A stretch of DNA of 64,000 bases from assembly GCF_040126055.1 (NCBI RefSeq), contig NZ_CP143541.1, positions 2,852,001 to 2,916,000 on the forward strand, in the 5' to 3' direction. Position numbers and translations under genes: made by a program. This document shows, piece after piece, positions 41,628-49,499 of this stretch. The stretch is from Pseudalkalibacillus sp. SCS-8 (GTDB lineage Bacteria > Bacillota > Bacilli > Bacillales > Fictibacillaceae). Under the pieces are notes generated by a model. It made no database searches and was not told the DNA's origin. It saw nothing but the letters and a program-made list of their open reading frames with translations. Positions within the stretch are counted from its first letter, which is position 1. Each line of letters starts with the position of its first letter.

Positions 41628-43850
41628 ATGTTCACGCTACTCACCCGCGAATTATCTAAGCTATACACAAATAAAGCGATTCTTGTTTCTGTGATTGCGG
41701 CATTGTTCGTACCAGTTTTGTATGGCGGCATACTCCTATCAGCCACCTGGGGACCTTATGACAACCTGGAGAATTTACCTGTTGCTGTCGTAAATAACGA
41801 TCAGGGCGCTATATCTGGCGATGAATCAATCAATGTCGGGGATGATTTCGTCACAAAACTAAAGGACGGAAATAATCTCGGCTGGGAATTCGTCAACGCA
41901 ACGGACGCGATGAAAGGACTTGAAAAAAATGAGTACTATATGGCGATTATCATACCAGAAGATTTTTCGCAGCGTGTTACGACCGTCATGGAACCCGAGC
42001 CGAAAAAACTGGAACTGGAATACATACAAAATGAAGGTCTGAATTTCCTTGCCTCAAAAATTACAAAGACCGCTACCGAACAGATTCGGGAAAAACTCGC
42101 TAATACAATAACACAGAACTATACATCAAAGGTTTTCACGAGTTTAGATCAGGTCTCAGAAGGGTTCAATAAAGCAGCTGATGGTTCCTCGCGTTTATCA
42201 GACGGAACCGCTAAATTAAACGATGGAACGGAAAAATTAAGTGATGGAACGGAAAAACTGAATGCAGGGACGGAGCAGCTCCTGAACTCCGTCACGTCCA
42301 AACAATCGGATATCACGAAATTAGCAAACGGCTCACAGGACCTGAAGGATGGGACTGCCTTACTGTTAGAGAAGCTTCAAAATAAGTCGTCGGATATCGG
42401 AAAGCTGGCAGATGGGTCAGAAGAATTACATGATGGTACTGTGAGATTGAAGGATGGGACTGGGCAAATCCTTGCAGGCCTTCAGAAAGCGGAAGCTGGG
42501 AGTGAAGAATTGAAGAATGGTGTCGCGAACAACCTTGCTCCAGGTGCTCGTAAAGTCGCTGACGGAACTGTTCGTTTGAAGGATGGAGCTGCTAAACTGG
42601 CAGCAGGAGCAGAAAAGCTTGTAGCAGGTTTGAAAGAGTTCAGAGATGCAAATCCATCTACACAGCTGCCACCTTATGCAGAGTCCTATCAAAAGATCAT
42701 TGATGGCGCTCAAGATCTTTCAAATGGTCTTGGCAGCTTATCGACTAAATCCGTCGCACTAAGTGACGGAGCCATCACAGTGGCAAATGGCGTAGAAAAT
42801 AAAGTGGTACCTGGTACGGCCGAGCTTCATCAAGGGATGAACAAGCTCTTGAATGGTCAGCAACAAGTCGATGATGGTGCGACAAAATTAGAAGACGGTG
42901 CAAAACGGATCGCTGACGGAAATGCGAAGATCGAAAAAGGATGGAACGATTTAATTGATGGTGTTACAAAATTAGATACAGGCGCAGGAAAAATTGCTGA
43001 TGGAAATTCGGCCGTCAATGAAGGCTGGAAGAACCTTTCCGATGGTGCAGAAAGACTAAATGACGGAGCAAGTAAAGTGAATGATGGTGCTAGTAAGGTG
43101 AACGACGGAGCAAGTAAAGTGAACGATGGCAGTGAACAGCTTGCTACAGGTCTGAAGGAAGGGGCAGAGAAAACAAGTGGCATCCAAACGGATGATGAAA
43201 ATATTGGCATGTTCTCCTCTCCTGTGGAATTGAAGAGCGAGACGATAAATGGCTATGAACATTACCGCGACTCGACAGCACCATACATCCTTACATTAGG
43301 TCTGTTCGTCGGGATTCTGATCATGTCCATGTTTATCAAATTCAAACGTCCAGCCAATATTTCAAGCGTGAAATGGTTTATCATCAAATTCATCAAATTG
43401 GCTTCATTAGCGATGATCCAGGCTTTATTACTCATCGGGGTCGTATTATTCTTTCTGGATTTATCGGTTACGAATCCGTTTTGGCTGACGTTATTCGCTC
43501 TCTTCGTTAGTGTCGTGTTTTCAGCTATTGTCCTTTTTCTTGCATCACTTGGGAATATCGGACGCTTTCTCGCAATCGCTCTCGTTATCCTCCAGCTATC
43601 CATTACTGGTGCAAATTTGCCGATTGAAATGCTGCCGGATGAACATAGACAGTTGAGTGAATACCTTCCATTCACCTATTCGATTGCTGGATTCAGGGCT
43701 GTCATTTCATTGAATCAGATAGGTGAAGCACTTACGAATATGGGGATACTCACCATCTACCTCCTCATTTTCGCAGGATTATCTTATGGTGTTTTCTTAA
43801 TTCGAAAGCAACGAAAGATACAAAGTCACGATTCAGAAGTACCTGCATAA
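41628..43850 (+). CDS. YhgE/Pip domain membrane protein
   Basis: The start at ATG 41628 follows GAGGAGGG by about 10 nt and gives 740 aa. There is one N-terminal membrane helix with the YhgE start (LYTNKAILVSVIAALFVPVL, YGGILLSATWGPYDNLENLP). A long extracytoplasmic part follows, made of seven-residue repeats of the type LxDGTxK (about residues 190-520). Five or six C-terminal helices resemble the ABC-2 permease fold. Three nearly identical 21-bp units near 43063-43131 show recent repeat expansion. The family includes phage infection protein Pip and is tied to export functions of unknown mechanism. Confidence 0.9.
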   Translation: MFTLLTRELSKLYTNKAILVSVIAALFVPVLYGGILLSATWGPYDNLENLPVAVVNNDQGAISGDESINVGDDFVTKLKDGNNLGWEFVNATDAMKGLEKNEYYMAIIIPEDFSQRVTTVMEPEPKKLELEYIQNEGLNFLASKITKTATEQIREKLANTITQNYTSKVFTSLDQVSEGFNKAADGSSRLSDGTAKLNDGTEKLSDGTEKLNAGTEQLLNSVTSKQSDITKLANGSQDLKDGTALLLEKLQNKSSDIGKLADGSEELHDGTVRLKDGTGQILAGLQKAEAGSEELKNGVANNLAPGARKVADGTVRLKDGAAKLAAGAEKLVAGLKEFRDANPSTQLPPYAESYQKIIDGAQDLSNGLGSLSTKSVALSDGAITVANGVENKVVPGTAELHQGMNKLLNGQQQVDDGATKLEDGAKRIADGNAKIEKGWNDLIDGVTKLDTGAGKIADGNSAVNEGWKNLSDGAERLNDGASKVNDGASKVNDGASKVNDGSEQLATGLKEGAEKTSGIQTDDENIGMFSSPVELKSETINGYEHYRDSTAPYILTLGLFVGILIMSMFIKFKRPANISSVKWFIIKFIKLASLAMIQALLLIGVVLFFLDLSVTNPFWLTLFALFVSVVFSAIVLFLASLGNIGRFLAIALVILQLSITGANLPIEMLPDEHRQLSEYLPFTYSIAGFRAVISLNQIGEALTNMGILTIYLLIFAGLSYGVFLIRKQRKIQSHDSEVPA

Positions 43851-43853
43851 TAA

Positions 43854-43888
43854 GAAAACAGCCTGCACATAATGCGCAGGCTGTTTTC
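43854..43888. terminator. Bidirectional terminator
   Basis: AAAACAGCCTGC/GCAGGCTGTTTT with T runs on both strands, between the convergent YhgE and sortase genes. Confidence 0.92.
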
Positions 43889-43889
43889 A

Positions 43890-44507
43890 TTACTTCTCTT
43901 CTACAGATACCAATTCCGCTTGGATAATATAACGTTCCGGTGCTGAGCCGAGATAATCAAAAGGATAACAAGTCGTCAACGTCAAGGTCGGCTTATCTTT
44001 CCTGACGATCACCGAGCGGTCGTCTTCATCCGTAATCCAAATTTCCCGGACCTGGTAATCATAGGTTGTCCCTTCAAAATTCACATAAAGATGATCACCA
44101 TTCTGGACTTGATTCAGGTTACGAAAGACGGTATCCCGATGACCAGATAATACGACATGACCGGATTGACCGGGTGAAACGGTCCACTTACTATCATGTA
44201 GACCGACACCTTTCTTCAACGTGTCTTCGTCTGTTCCCCAGAAGACTTCATATTGATTCCCTATCCGGGGGATATCCAATGTACCAACCTGTTCACCTTT
44301 CTCATAAACGGTAGGCATTTCTACCGTTTTCGTCGTTTTTACTGGTTGAATGGTTTGTTGACGTTCAGTCTTTTCCCAGCCTTGGTGTACCTGTTGGATT
44401 TTTTCCGGTTCATGTGTAACCGCTTTGCCCTGGTCCCACCAGGAATAACCACTCCAAATCATCAATGTTGCACCTGCTGTCACTAAAAACAACCCAAGCT
44501 TTTTCAT
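43890..44507 (-). CDS. srtD: Class D sortase
   Basis: The 205-aa protein has an N-terminal membrane anchor (LFLVTAGATLMIWSGYSWW). The catalytic His is in VVLSGHRDTVFRNL, the Cys in LTLTTCYPFDYLGSAPERYI, and the Arg in the last motif. Class D sortases join surface proteins to the wall or spore envelope through LPXTA-like signals. It is the second gene of a two-gene operon, 13 nt after a protein with a matching sorting signal. Confidence 0.92.
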   Translation of the reverse strand: MKKLGLFLVTAGATLMIWSGYSWWDQGKAVTHEPEKIQQVHQGWEKTERQQTIQPVKTTKTVEMPTVYEKGEQVGTLDIPRIGNQYEVFWGTDEDTLKKGVGLHDSKWTVSPGQSGHVVLSGHRDTVFRNLNQVQNGDHLYVNFEGTTYDYQVREIWITDEDDRSVIVRKDKPTLTLTTCYPFDYLGSAPERYIIQAELVSVEEK

Positions 44508-44520
44508 GAACCATCAACCC

Positions 44521-45111
44521 TTATTCAGATGCAAAACGTCTTTTAGCAATAAGGACAAGTCCGCCAAGTGCCATGATTCCTGCACCTGCTGTCATCATAA
44601 TTGGTAAGGACGTTGCTGTATCCGGCATTTCACCGCCCTTACTCGTACCTAGATTGTTCATTCGATCAGAGAATACCCATTTCCCTGCTTCATAGCTATA
44701 GTCGATTGTAAGTGTATAGTCGTCACGCAATTCATTGCTACCTTCTTGTGTCAACTTATAATGGTTTTCACTCACTTTTTCCAGCGTGTAATCTTCATCC
44801 ATATTCAAGCGGATTGGACCGTCTATAGACTCCATATATAACTTTCCGTCTTTTTCGTAGAAATATTTGTCCACATAGTAATCAGCCAATGGCCAGACCA
44901 TGATTTGCCTCATTTCTTGTTCTACCTGATCTTTCGAATCATACTTTTTTACTGCTCCATCATCCCCTGTTTCAAGGTCCATCAATTCATTGAATCGGTT
45001 TTCAAGATCCTTGACCGGCGGTTTTCCATGGTCCTTGGCAAGCACAGGACTATGTAATCCTGTAAATACTAATCCAGCGACTAAAAGGATGAAGAAAATC
45101 TTTCTAATCAC
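44521..45111 (-). CDS. Sortase-anchored surface protein with MPDTA-type sorting signal
   Basis: The 196-aa precursor has a signal peptide (about 1-25, ending SPVLA). It has a compact charged domain, then MPDTA (about residues 162-166), a hydrophobic helix (LPIMMTAGAGIMALGGLVLI) and a basic tail AKRRFASE. That is a sorting signal with Met in place of the first Leu and Ala in place of the last Gly. It is the likely substrate of the class D sortase next to it. The start is GTG with AAGGAGG 7 nt upstream. The function of the exposed domain is unknown. Confidence 0.82.
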   Translation of the reverse strand: MIRKIFFILLVAGLVFTGLHSPVLAKDHGKPPVKDLENRFNELMDLETGDDGAVKKYDSKDQVEQEMRQIMVWPLADYYVDKYFYEKDGKLYMESIDGPIRLNMDEDYTLEKVSENHYKLTQEGSNELRDDYTLTIDYSYEAGKWVFSDRMNNLGTSKGGEMPDTATSLPIMMTAGAGIMALGGLVLIAKRRFASE

Positions 45112-45269
45112 TCTAAAACCTCCTTAAAAGTATTTACATTCTATGTGTTCCGGTTTTGTTTTGGAGTTAAACGTTTTTTGTCATTTTTCTGTAAAAAACT
45201 TAACCTTTGATATGTTGATGCAATAAATAGAACTTTTATTTCCATTTATACAAGTATTCGGTCATAGCG

Positions 45270-45304
45270 AAAAAGGAGTGCCTTCTTTATGAAGGCACTC
45301 CTTT
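45270..45304 (-). terminator. Terminator downstream of tRNA-Ala
   Basis: AAAGGAGTGCCTTC/GAAGGCACTCCTTT, a 14-bp stem, followed by T run on the minus strand. Confidence 0.92.
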
Positions 45305-45320
45305 GTAATCGAATTATGTA

Positions 45321-45396
45321 TGGTGGAGCATAGCGGGCTCGAACCGCTGACCTCTTCGCTGCCAGCGAAGCGCTCTCCCAGCTGAGCTAATGCCCC
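45321..45396 (-). tRNA. tRNA-Ala (GGC anticodon)
   Basis: The cloverleaf is complete on the minus strand. The acceptor stem is GGGGCAT/ATGCTCC, the D arm is GCTC..GAGC, the anticodon stem CTTCG/CGAAG holds loop CTGGCAG (anticodon GGC), and the T arm has TTCGAGC. The discriminator base is A and CCA is encoded. It reads GCC and GCU. It stands alone, with its own promoter and terminator. Confidence 0.97.
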
Positions 45397-45421
45397 GTCA
45401 TTCATTTTGTCCACAAAGCTT

Positions 45422-45450
45422 ATTCTACCTATCCTACTCCTCATTGTCAA
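45422..45450 (-). promoter_or_regulatory. Promoter of tRNA-Ala
   Basis: -35 TTGACA (45445-45450), 17-bp spacer, -10 TAGAAT (45422-45427), read on the minus strand and ending 25 bp before the tRNA 5' end. Confidence 0.85.
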
Positions 45451-45512
45451 TTTCGTTATATGCGTCATGCCTACCCTCGAAATAAATAGGACTTTTTTCA
45501 CCCATATCGCTA

Positions 45513-45538
45513 TAAGAGGGCAATTATTTTACCGATAT
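45513..45538 (+). promoter_or_regulatory. Sigma-D-like (flagellar) promoter of the VWA-flagellin gene
   Basis: TAAG (45513-45516), 14-bp spacer, ACCGATAT (45531-45538). This differs from the sigma-D consensus TAAA-N14/15-GCCGATAT at one base in each box. Confidence 0.7.
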
Positions 45539-45572
45539 AAAGAATAAGAACATATAAGGAGACTAATGTCGT

Positions 45573-47060
45573 ATGATGAACCATACCATTTCAGCCTTAC
45601 ATACAGTCAATACTATGCGAAAAAATGTAGAAAAGTCGACGTATGCGATGGAGAAGTTGGGTAGCGGAATCCGAATAACGAAGGCTCGGGAAGATTCAGC
45701 AGGATTGGCGATATCTGAAAAGATGAGAGCACAAATCCGTGGACTCCAACAGGCACAGAGAAACATCCAGGATGGGATCTCACTCTTGCAGTTAGCTGAC
45801 AGTGGTCTAGAAAAGATCCAGAACCCCTTTCTCCAACGGATGAGGGAGCTTGCAATCCAAGCTTCGAACGATACGTTATCCGGATTTGACCGCCAACAAA
45901 TTCAAGTGGAAGTAGACCAAATTAAAGAGGGCATAGATGAAACGGCACATCAGACGGAATTCAACAAGATCAAGCTTCTTAGAACGCCGATCATCAAAAC
46001 ACCACCTAAAATCACCGGTGGAAAAACAGATATCGTCTTTATCATCGATGATACAGGTAGTATGGGCTCAGCCATCAATAATGTAAAAAACAACATCACG
46101 GATTTCGTAGACGGAATTGCCTCAAAGGGAATTGATGTCCAACTAGGTCTTGTGACTTATGGTGATGTCTCTCCCTCTGAAAACGGAAACGGTATCGCGA
46201 AAAAAGAATTTGTCAGTGATGTCAACACGTTCAAAACGTATCTCTCTGACATTCGTGTAGTTGGCGGAGGTGACTGGGAGGAATCTGGCTTAGAAGGGAT
46301 TAAAGACACCAGCTCAGGTGCTCTAAGCTATTCGTTTAGAGAAGGAGCGTCCATACAATTCGTAATGGTTACAGATGCACCTGTACACGATAATGCGATC
46401 GACGGTGATGGTGGAGACGGTCAGAGTATATACGATATCGATCAAGTAGCGGATGAATTGAAAAGCAAAAATATCAAGCTTCATGTTGTCGGTAATGATA
46501 ATAAGTCCAGCACGAATAATCCATATACACAGCTGCAAAGATTGACCGAGCCAACGAATGGAACATTCATGGATATTAACGGGAGCTTCTCAGAACAATT
46601 GTCTTCTCTTGCGACTACAATCGTTTCAGATGCTGGTACCACAACAGAGGGTAGTGAGATGCCTACTTTAAAATTTCAGGTAGGTGCCAATTCAAACAAC
46701 ACGTTCTCTGTTCAATTATTTGATTCTCGAACCTCTGCTTTAGGTATTGAAAACGTGAATCTCACAAACCAAAGTCTTATTCGCACTTCATTAACACAGA
46801 TTGATAATGCGTTGGAAATTGTAGCAGCTGCAAGAGGGAAATTCGGGGTTTATCAAAACGCGCTGGAACACATTTTAGAAAATGTCAGCAATAGTGAACT
46901 GAATCTTGTTGCTTCTGAATCGATGATCCGTGATGTGGATATGGCAAAGGAAGTCTTAGAAGTGACCAAGAACGATATGGTAAACGAAGCTTCGAAAACG
47001 ATCCTGACTCAAATCAATCAGAATTCCAAACAAGTTCTCGATTTATTGAAATCGTATTAA
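45573..47060 (+). CDS. Flagellin with a von Willebrand factor A domain in place of the variable region
   Basis: Residues 1-136 are a flagellin N-terminal D0/D1 region (STYAMEKLGSGIRITKARED, SAGLAISEKMRAQIRGLQQA and NIQDGISLLQLADSGLEKIQ). Residues 363-495 are the C-terminal D1/D0 region (LKFQVGANSNNTFSVQLFDS, RDVDMAKEVLEVTKNDM, ILTQINQNSKQVLDLLKSY). Between them, residues 152-350 form a VWA domain: TDIVFIIDDTGSMGSAI with MIDAS residues D159, T161 and S163, then GLVTYGDV, VGGGDWEESGLEGI and FVMVTDAPVHD. The protein should be exported by the flagellar system and polymerise with the VWA facing outward, where it could bind a ligand through a divalent metal. AAGGAG lies 11 nt before the ATG. It is a single gene, away from other flagellar genes. 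Confidence 0.93.
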   Translation: MMNHTISALHTVNTMRKNVEKSTYAMEKLGSGIRITKAREDSAGLAISEKMRAQIRGLQQAQRNIQDGISLLQLADSGLEKIQNPFLQRMRELAIQASNDTLSGFDRQQIQVEVDQIKEGIDETAHQTEFNKIKLLRTPIIKTPPKITGGKTDIVFIIDDTGSMGSAINNVKNNITDFVDGIASKGIDVQLGLVTYGDVSPSENGNGIAKKEFVSDVNTFKTYLSDIRVVGGGDWEESGLEGIKDTSSGALSYSFREGASIQFVMVTDAPVHDNAIDGDGGDGQSIYDIDQVADELKSKNIKLHVVGNDNKSSTNNPYTQLQRLTEPTNGTFMDINGSFSEQLSSLATTIVSDAGTTTEGSEMPTLKFQVGANSNNTFSVQLFDSRTSALGIENVNLTNQSLIRTSLTQIDNALEIVAAARGKFGVYQNALEHILENVSNSELNLVASESMIRDVDMAKEVLEVTKNDMVNEASKTILTQINQNSKQVLDLLKSY

Positions 47061-47764
47061 ATAAACCTGAATTTTTCACTTAGCTTTACTTTAGTCAAAA
47101 TGTCCAACTCTTCTACCCTTTTCTCCTGATATGAGGAGTTGGACAGCACGTATTGATCGAGGTAAGCAGGGTGACACATGACCTCCACTGATTGGCCATC
47201 TTCAACACGGTTCACCAGCTCTTTGAAATAACGGACAGTTACATTTTCTCCAAAAAAATCCGAGAAGAACACATCAGTCAACAAGCTGAGATCAACATCT
47301 CTATCCGTAAAGACATTCCGCACAGGTAATTGATATTTCTCAGATAAGCGTTTCACGATCGGCAGTAAACGAGGCAGTCCATGGACATGGTGATGGCTGT
47401 CAAGGTGGGAAGGCATAAGTCCAGTCTCTAAAAAAGAATGGATCTGCGCTTCCCATTCTTTTTCCACGTCATCAAGCTTGATCGACGCGTATTCTTCCAT
47501 GCTTTTTGTCATTCGGAATTGGCCGTCGCTATCCGTTAAAGATGAAACGGACTTTGTGAGTGGGCTACCACACGTCAACGTCAAATGAATCCCGACCAAG
47601 AGATCCGGATTTTCCTTCGCAATCTGGATTGCATGTGCAGTCCCAGGCATATTCATGAGCATCGTCGTCGAATTGACGATCCCATACTTGTATGTGTCGA
47701 GTATTCCATAATTGACCCCGTTCGAATACCCGAAATCATCTGCATTCACTCTTAAGCTAATCAA
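47057..47764 (-). CDS. ChbG/YdjC-family carbohydrate deacetylase
   Basis: The protein opens with LRVNADDFGYSNGVNYGIL, the metal-binding start of the YdjC fold. It continues with GIHLTLTCGSPL, PSHLDSHHHVHGLPRLLPI and VEVMCHPAYLD. Members remove acetyl groups from chito-oligosaccharides or related sugars. Start choice: TTG 47764 has GGAG 9 nt upstream and gives MISLRVNADDFGY; ATG 47779 overlaps that site. The gene's end overlaps the flagellin stop region tail to tail by four bases. Confidence 0.87.
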   Translation of the reverse strand: MISLRVNADDFGYSNGVNYGILDTYKYGIVNSTTMLMNMPGTAHAIQIAKENPDLLVGIHLTLTCGSPLTKSVSSLTDSDGQFRMTKSMEEYASIKLDDVEKEWEAQIHSFLETGLMPSHLDSHHHVHGLPRLLPIVKRLSEKYQLPVRNVFTDRDVDLSLLTDVFFSDFFGENVTVRYFKELVNRVEDGQSVEVMCHPAYLDQYVLSNSSYQEKRVEELDILTKVKLSEKFRFI

Positions 47765-47833
47765 CAGGAACCGCTCCATCCTAGCGTTTGTTTCCCTTTA
47801 TTATACGAATCCTCGGTATCAGAACCAAATCAT

Positions 47834-48145
47834 TCACCTTTTCCGATCGTCACCACCAGAATTCAACATCAATATGAATTGGACAAGGAAATAGGATAAA
47901 AAGCCATAGACAATTAATGCGAAAATACTTGTAAGCTCCAATTCATAACGCCCTTGGATCACAGGCGATGGGAAGATGTTTCGGAACGGTGATAACAAAG
48001 GCATCGTCATGTTGTAGATCCATTGGACAAACGGTGTATATGGGTTCGCGCCGAAAAGTTTGAGGATAATCCGCAATAAGATGAGTGCTTCAATAATGCC
48101 CATGAACAGATTGACAAGATAAACACCGAAGGGTCTTTTTCTCAT
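47834..48145 (-). CDS. YggT family membrane protein
   Basis: The 103-aa protein has two long hydrophobic segments. The YggT pattern LILLRIILKLFGANPYTPFV followed by MPLLSPFRNIFPSP is clear. The family is poorly understood and is implicated in membrane or osmotic homeostasis and, in some phyla, cell division. A GGAGG site precedes the ATG. It is divergent from the potassium-channel gene. Confidence 0.85.
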   Translation of the reverse strand: MRKRPFGVYLVNLFMGIIEALILLRIILKLFGANPYTPFVQWIYNMTMPLLSPFRNIFPSPVIQGRYELELTSIFALIVYGFLSYFLVQFILMLNSGGDDRKR

Positions 48146-48233
48146 TTTCGTCCCCTCCTTTCACAAAAGTTTCTATCCGATAAGATATGGTTATACTGCT
48201 GATAATGACACGATTGGACAAAGGTGAATTCAT

Positions 48234-48989
48234 ATGAGAGCGATTGCCTTACATTATCTCCGACTACCGACATTCTTACGATTAGTCATCATCGTTTTTA
48301 CGGTCCTTTTTTTATTCGGGATCATCATGCATAACATTGAGCCGAACAAGTTCGGTACGGTATTTGATGGCATCTATTGGGCTGTGGTTACCGCATCCAC
48401 TGTTGGATATGGCGATCTGGTCGCTCAAACCTTCTGGGGGAAAGTTCTCACGATCCTGTTGATCTTTTCAGGTACGGCATTCATCACTTATTTTTTCACG
48501 CAGTTTGCCACTTATACAGTCAAACGTCAGAATGCCTTGGTGGATGGAGAGGTCCACTATCGAAAGAATGGACATATTGTCATTGTCGGTTATAACGAAA
48601 GGTCCAAGGACTTGGTTGGCCAGCTGCATCATGAAAACCCGGAGCAAGATATTGTATTAATTGATCGGACTGTAAAAAGGAATCCCTTTCCGAATGGGAA
48701 AATTCATTTCGTTCATGGTAAAGCGTATGAGGATCAGGTTCTGGAAAAAGCGAATGTTCGATTTGCCCACACTGTCGTCATTACAGCGAACAACGAAGTG
48801 AGCGAAGAGCAATCAGATATGGACGCTATCCTGACCATTATCGCCGTTTGTGGCATGAGCCCGACTGCTCGGACAGTCGTCGAGATATTGACAGCGACAC
48901 AATGTGAAAATGCGAAACGGGCTGGTGCAGAAAAAATCATCCACACCTCCACAATCGTTAGTACGAACTTGTTCAATAAAATAGTTTAA
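48234..48989 (+). CDS. Potassium channel with TrkA-N (RCK) domain, YugO-like
   Basis: The 251-aa protein has two membrane helices around the pore loop VTASTVGYGDL (selectivity filter TVGYGD, about residues 57-62). A cytoplasmic Rossmann-type RCK domain follows (HIVIVGYNERSKDLVGQLHH). This matches YugO/MthK-type K+ channels. In B. subtilis YugO sits next to yugN and pgi, as here, and is known for electrical signalling in biofilms; transfer of that role is inference. Its 3' end overlaps the yugN 3' end by four bases. Confidence 0.93.
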   Translation: MRAIALHYLRLPTFLRLVIIVFTVLFLFGIIMHNIEPNKFGTVFDGIYWAVVTASTVGYGDLVAQTFWGKVLTILLIFSGTAFITYFFTQFATYTVKRQNALVDGEVHYRKNGHIVIVGYNERSKDLVGQLHHENPEQDIVLIDRTVKRNPFPNGKIHFVHGKAYEDQVLEKANVRFAHTVVITANNEVSEEQSDMDAILTIIAVCGMSPTARTVVEILTATQCENAKRAGAEKIIHTSTIVSTNLFNKIV

Positions 48990-49390
48990 TCAAGTAATTG
49001 ATCTTCGAGGTTCTTGACCATCTTTTCACCAATTTCAACCCACTTTTCATCAATGGATCCATCCGGGTCTTGGGGCTCTGAGAATTGGTTCAACGAGGCT
49101 GTCTTATTCCATACAGAAACATTGTCATCCAGGCCTCTTTGGTAGACATGATGCAAGAGATAAGGGGTCCCAAGTTCGACGATACAACCGTTCTTATCGA
49201 GCTCACCTTTCACGGCACTGAATGGGAGCCGAAGAAACATATAGCCTTGTTCATCGTCAAGCTTGTAGTCAAAAGCACCATGATCATACTCCCATCCCCC
49301 GCCGATGTCATACCCAAGAGGTTTCAGGGCATACTCAAGCTCATTGAGCTCATATCTTTCTCCTTCTAATTTCGAATGAATTTGACGCAT
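48986..49390 (-). CDS. yugN: YugN family protein
   Basis: The 134-aa soluble protein has the YugN pattern GYDIGGGWEYDHGAFDYKLD and FLRLPFSAVKGELD. Function is unknown. It lies between the yugO-like channel and pgi, the same neighbourhood as in B. subtilis. GGGAG lies just before the ATG. Confidence 0.88.
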   Translation of the reverse strand: MRQIHSKLEGERYELNELEYALKPLGYDIGGGWEYDHGAFDYKLDDEQGYMFLRLPFSAVKGELDKNGCIVELGTPYLLHHVYQRGLDDNVSVWNKTASLNQFSEPQDPDGSIDEKWVEIGEKMVKNLEDQLLD

Positions 49391-49454
49391 TGTCTATTCT
49401 CCCTTCCATTCATCTATCCTTAGCGTGTCCACTCCATTTGGATTTCATGAAAAT

Positions 49455-49492
49455 AAAAAAACGAGGGTGACCCGATTTCGATCACCCTCGTC
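49455..49492 (-). terminator. Rho-independent terminator of pgi
   Basis: ACGAGGGTGA/TCACCCTCGT with an 11-nt loop and seven T on the minus strand. Confidence 0.93.
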
Positions 49493-49499
49493 ATTTTTG

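Noticed and set aside
42857..43210. Long antisense frames opposite the YhgE gene
   Set aside because: They are produced by the 21-bp repeat periodicity of the real gene and give Ser/Pro/Phe-rich low-complexity peptides.
45262..45501. Open reading frame of 79 codons on the minus strand
   Set aside because: It runs through the tRNA-Ala gene, its promoter and its terminator; the middle of the peptide is translated tRNA.
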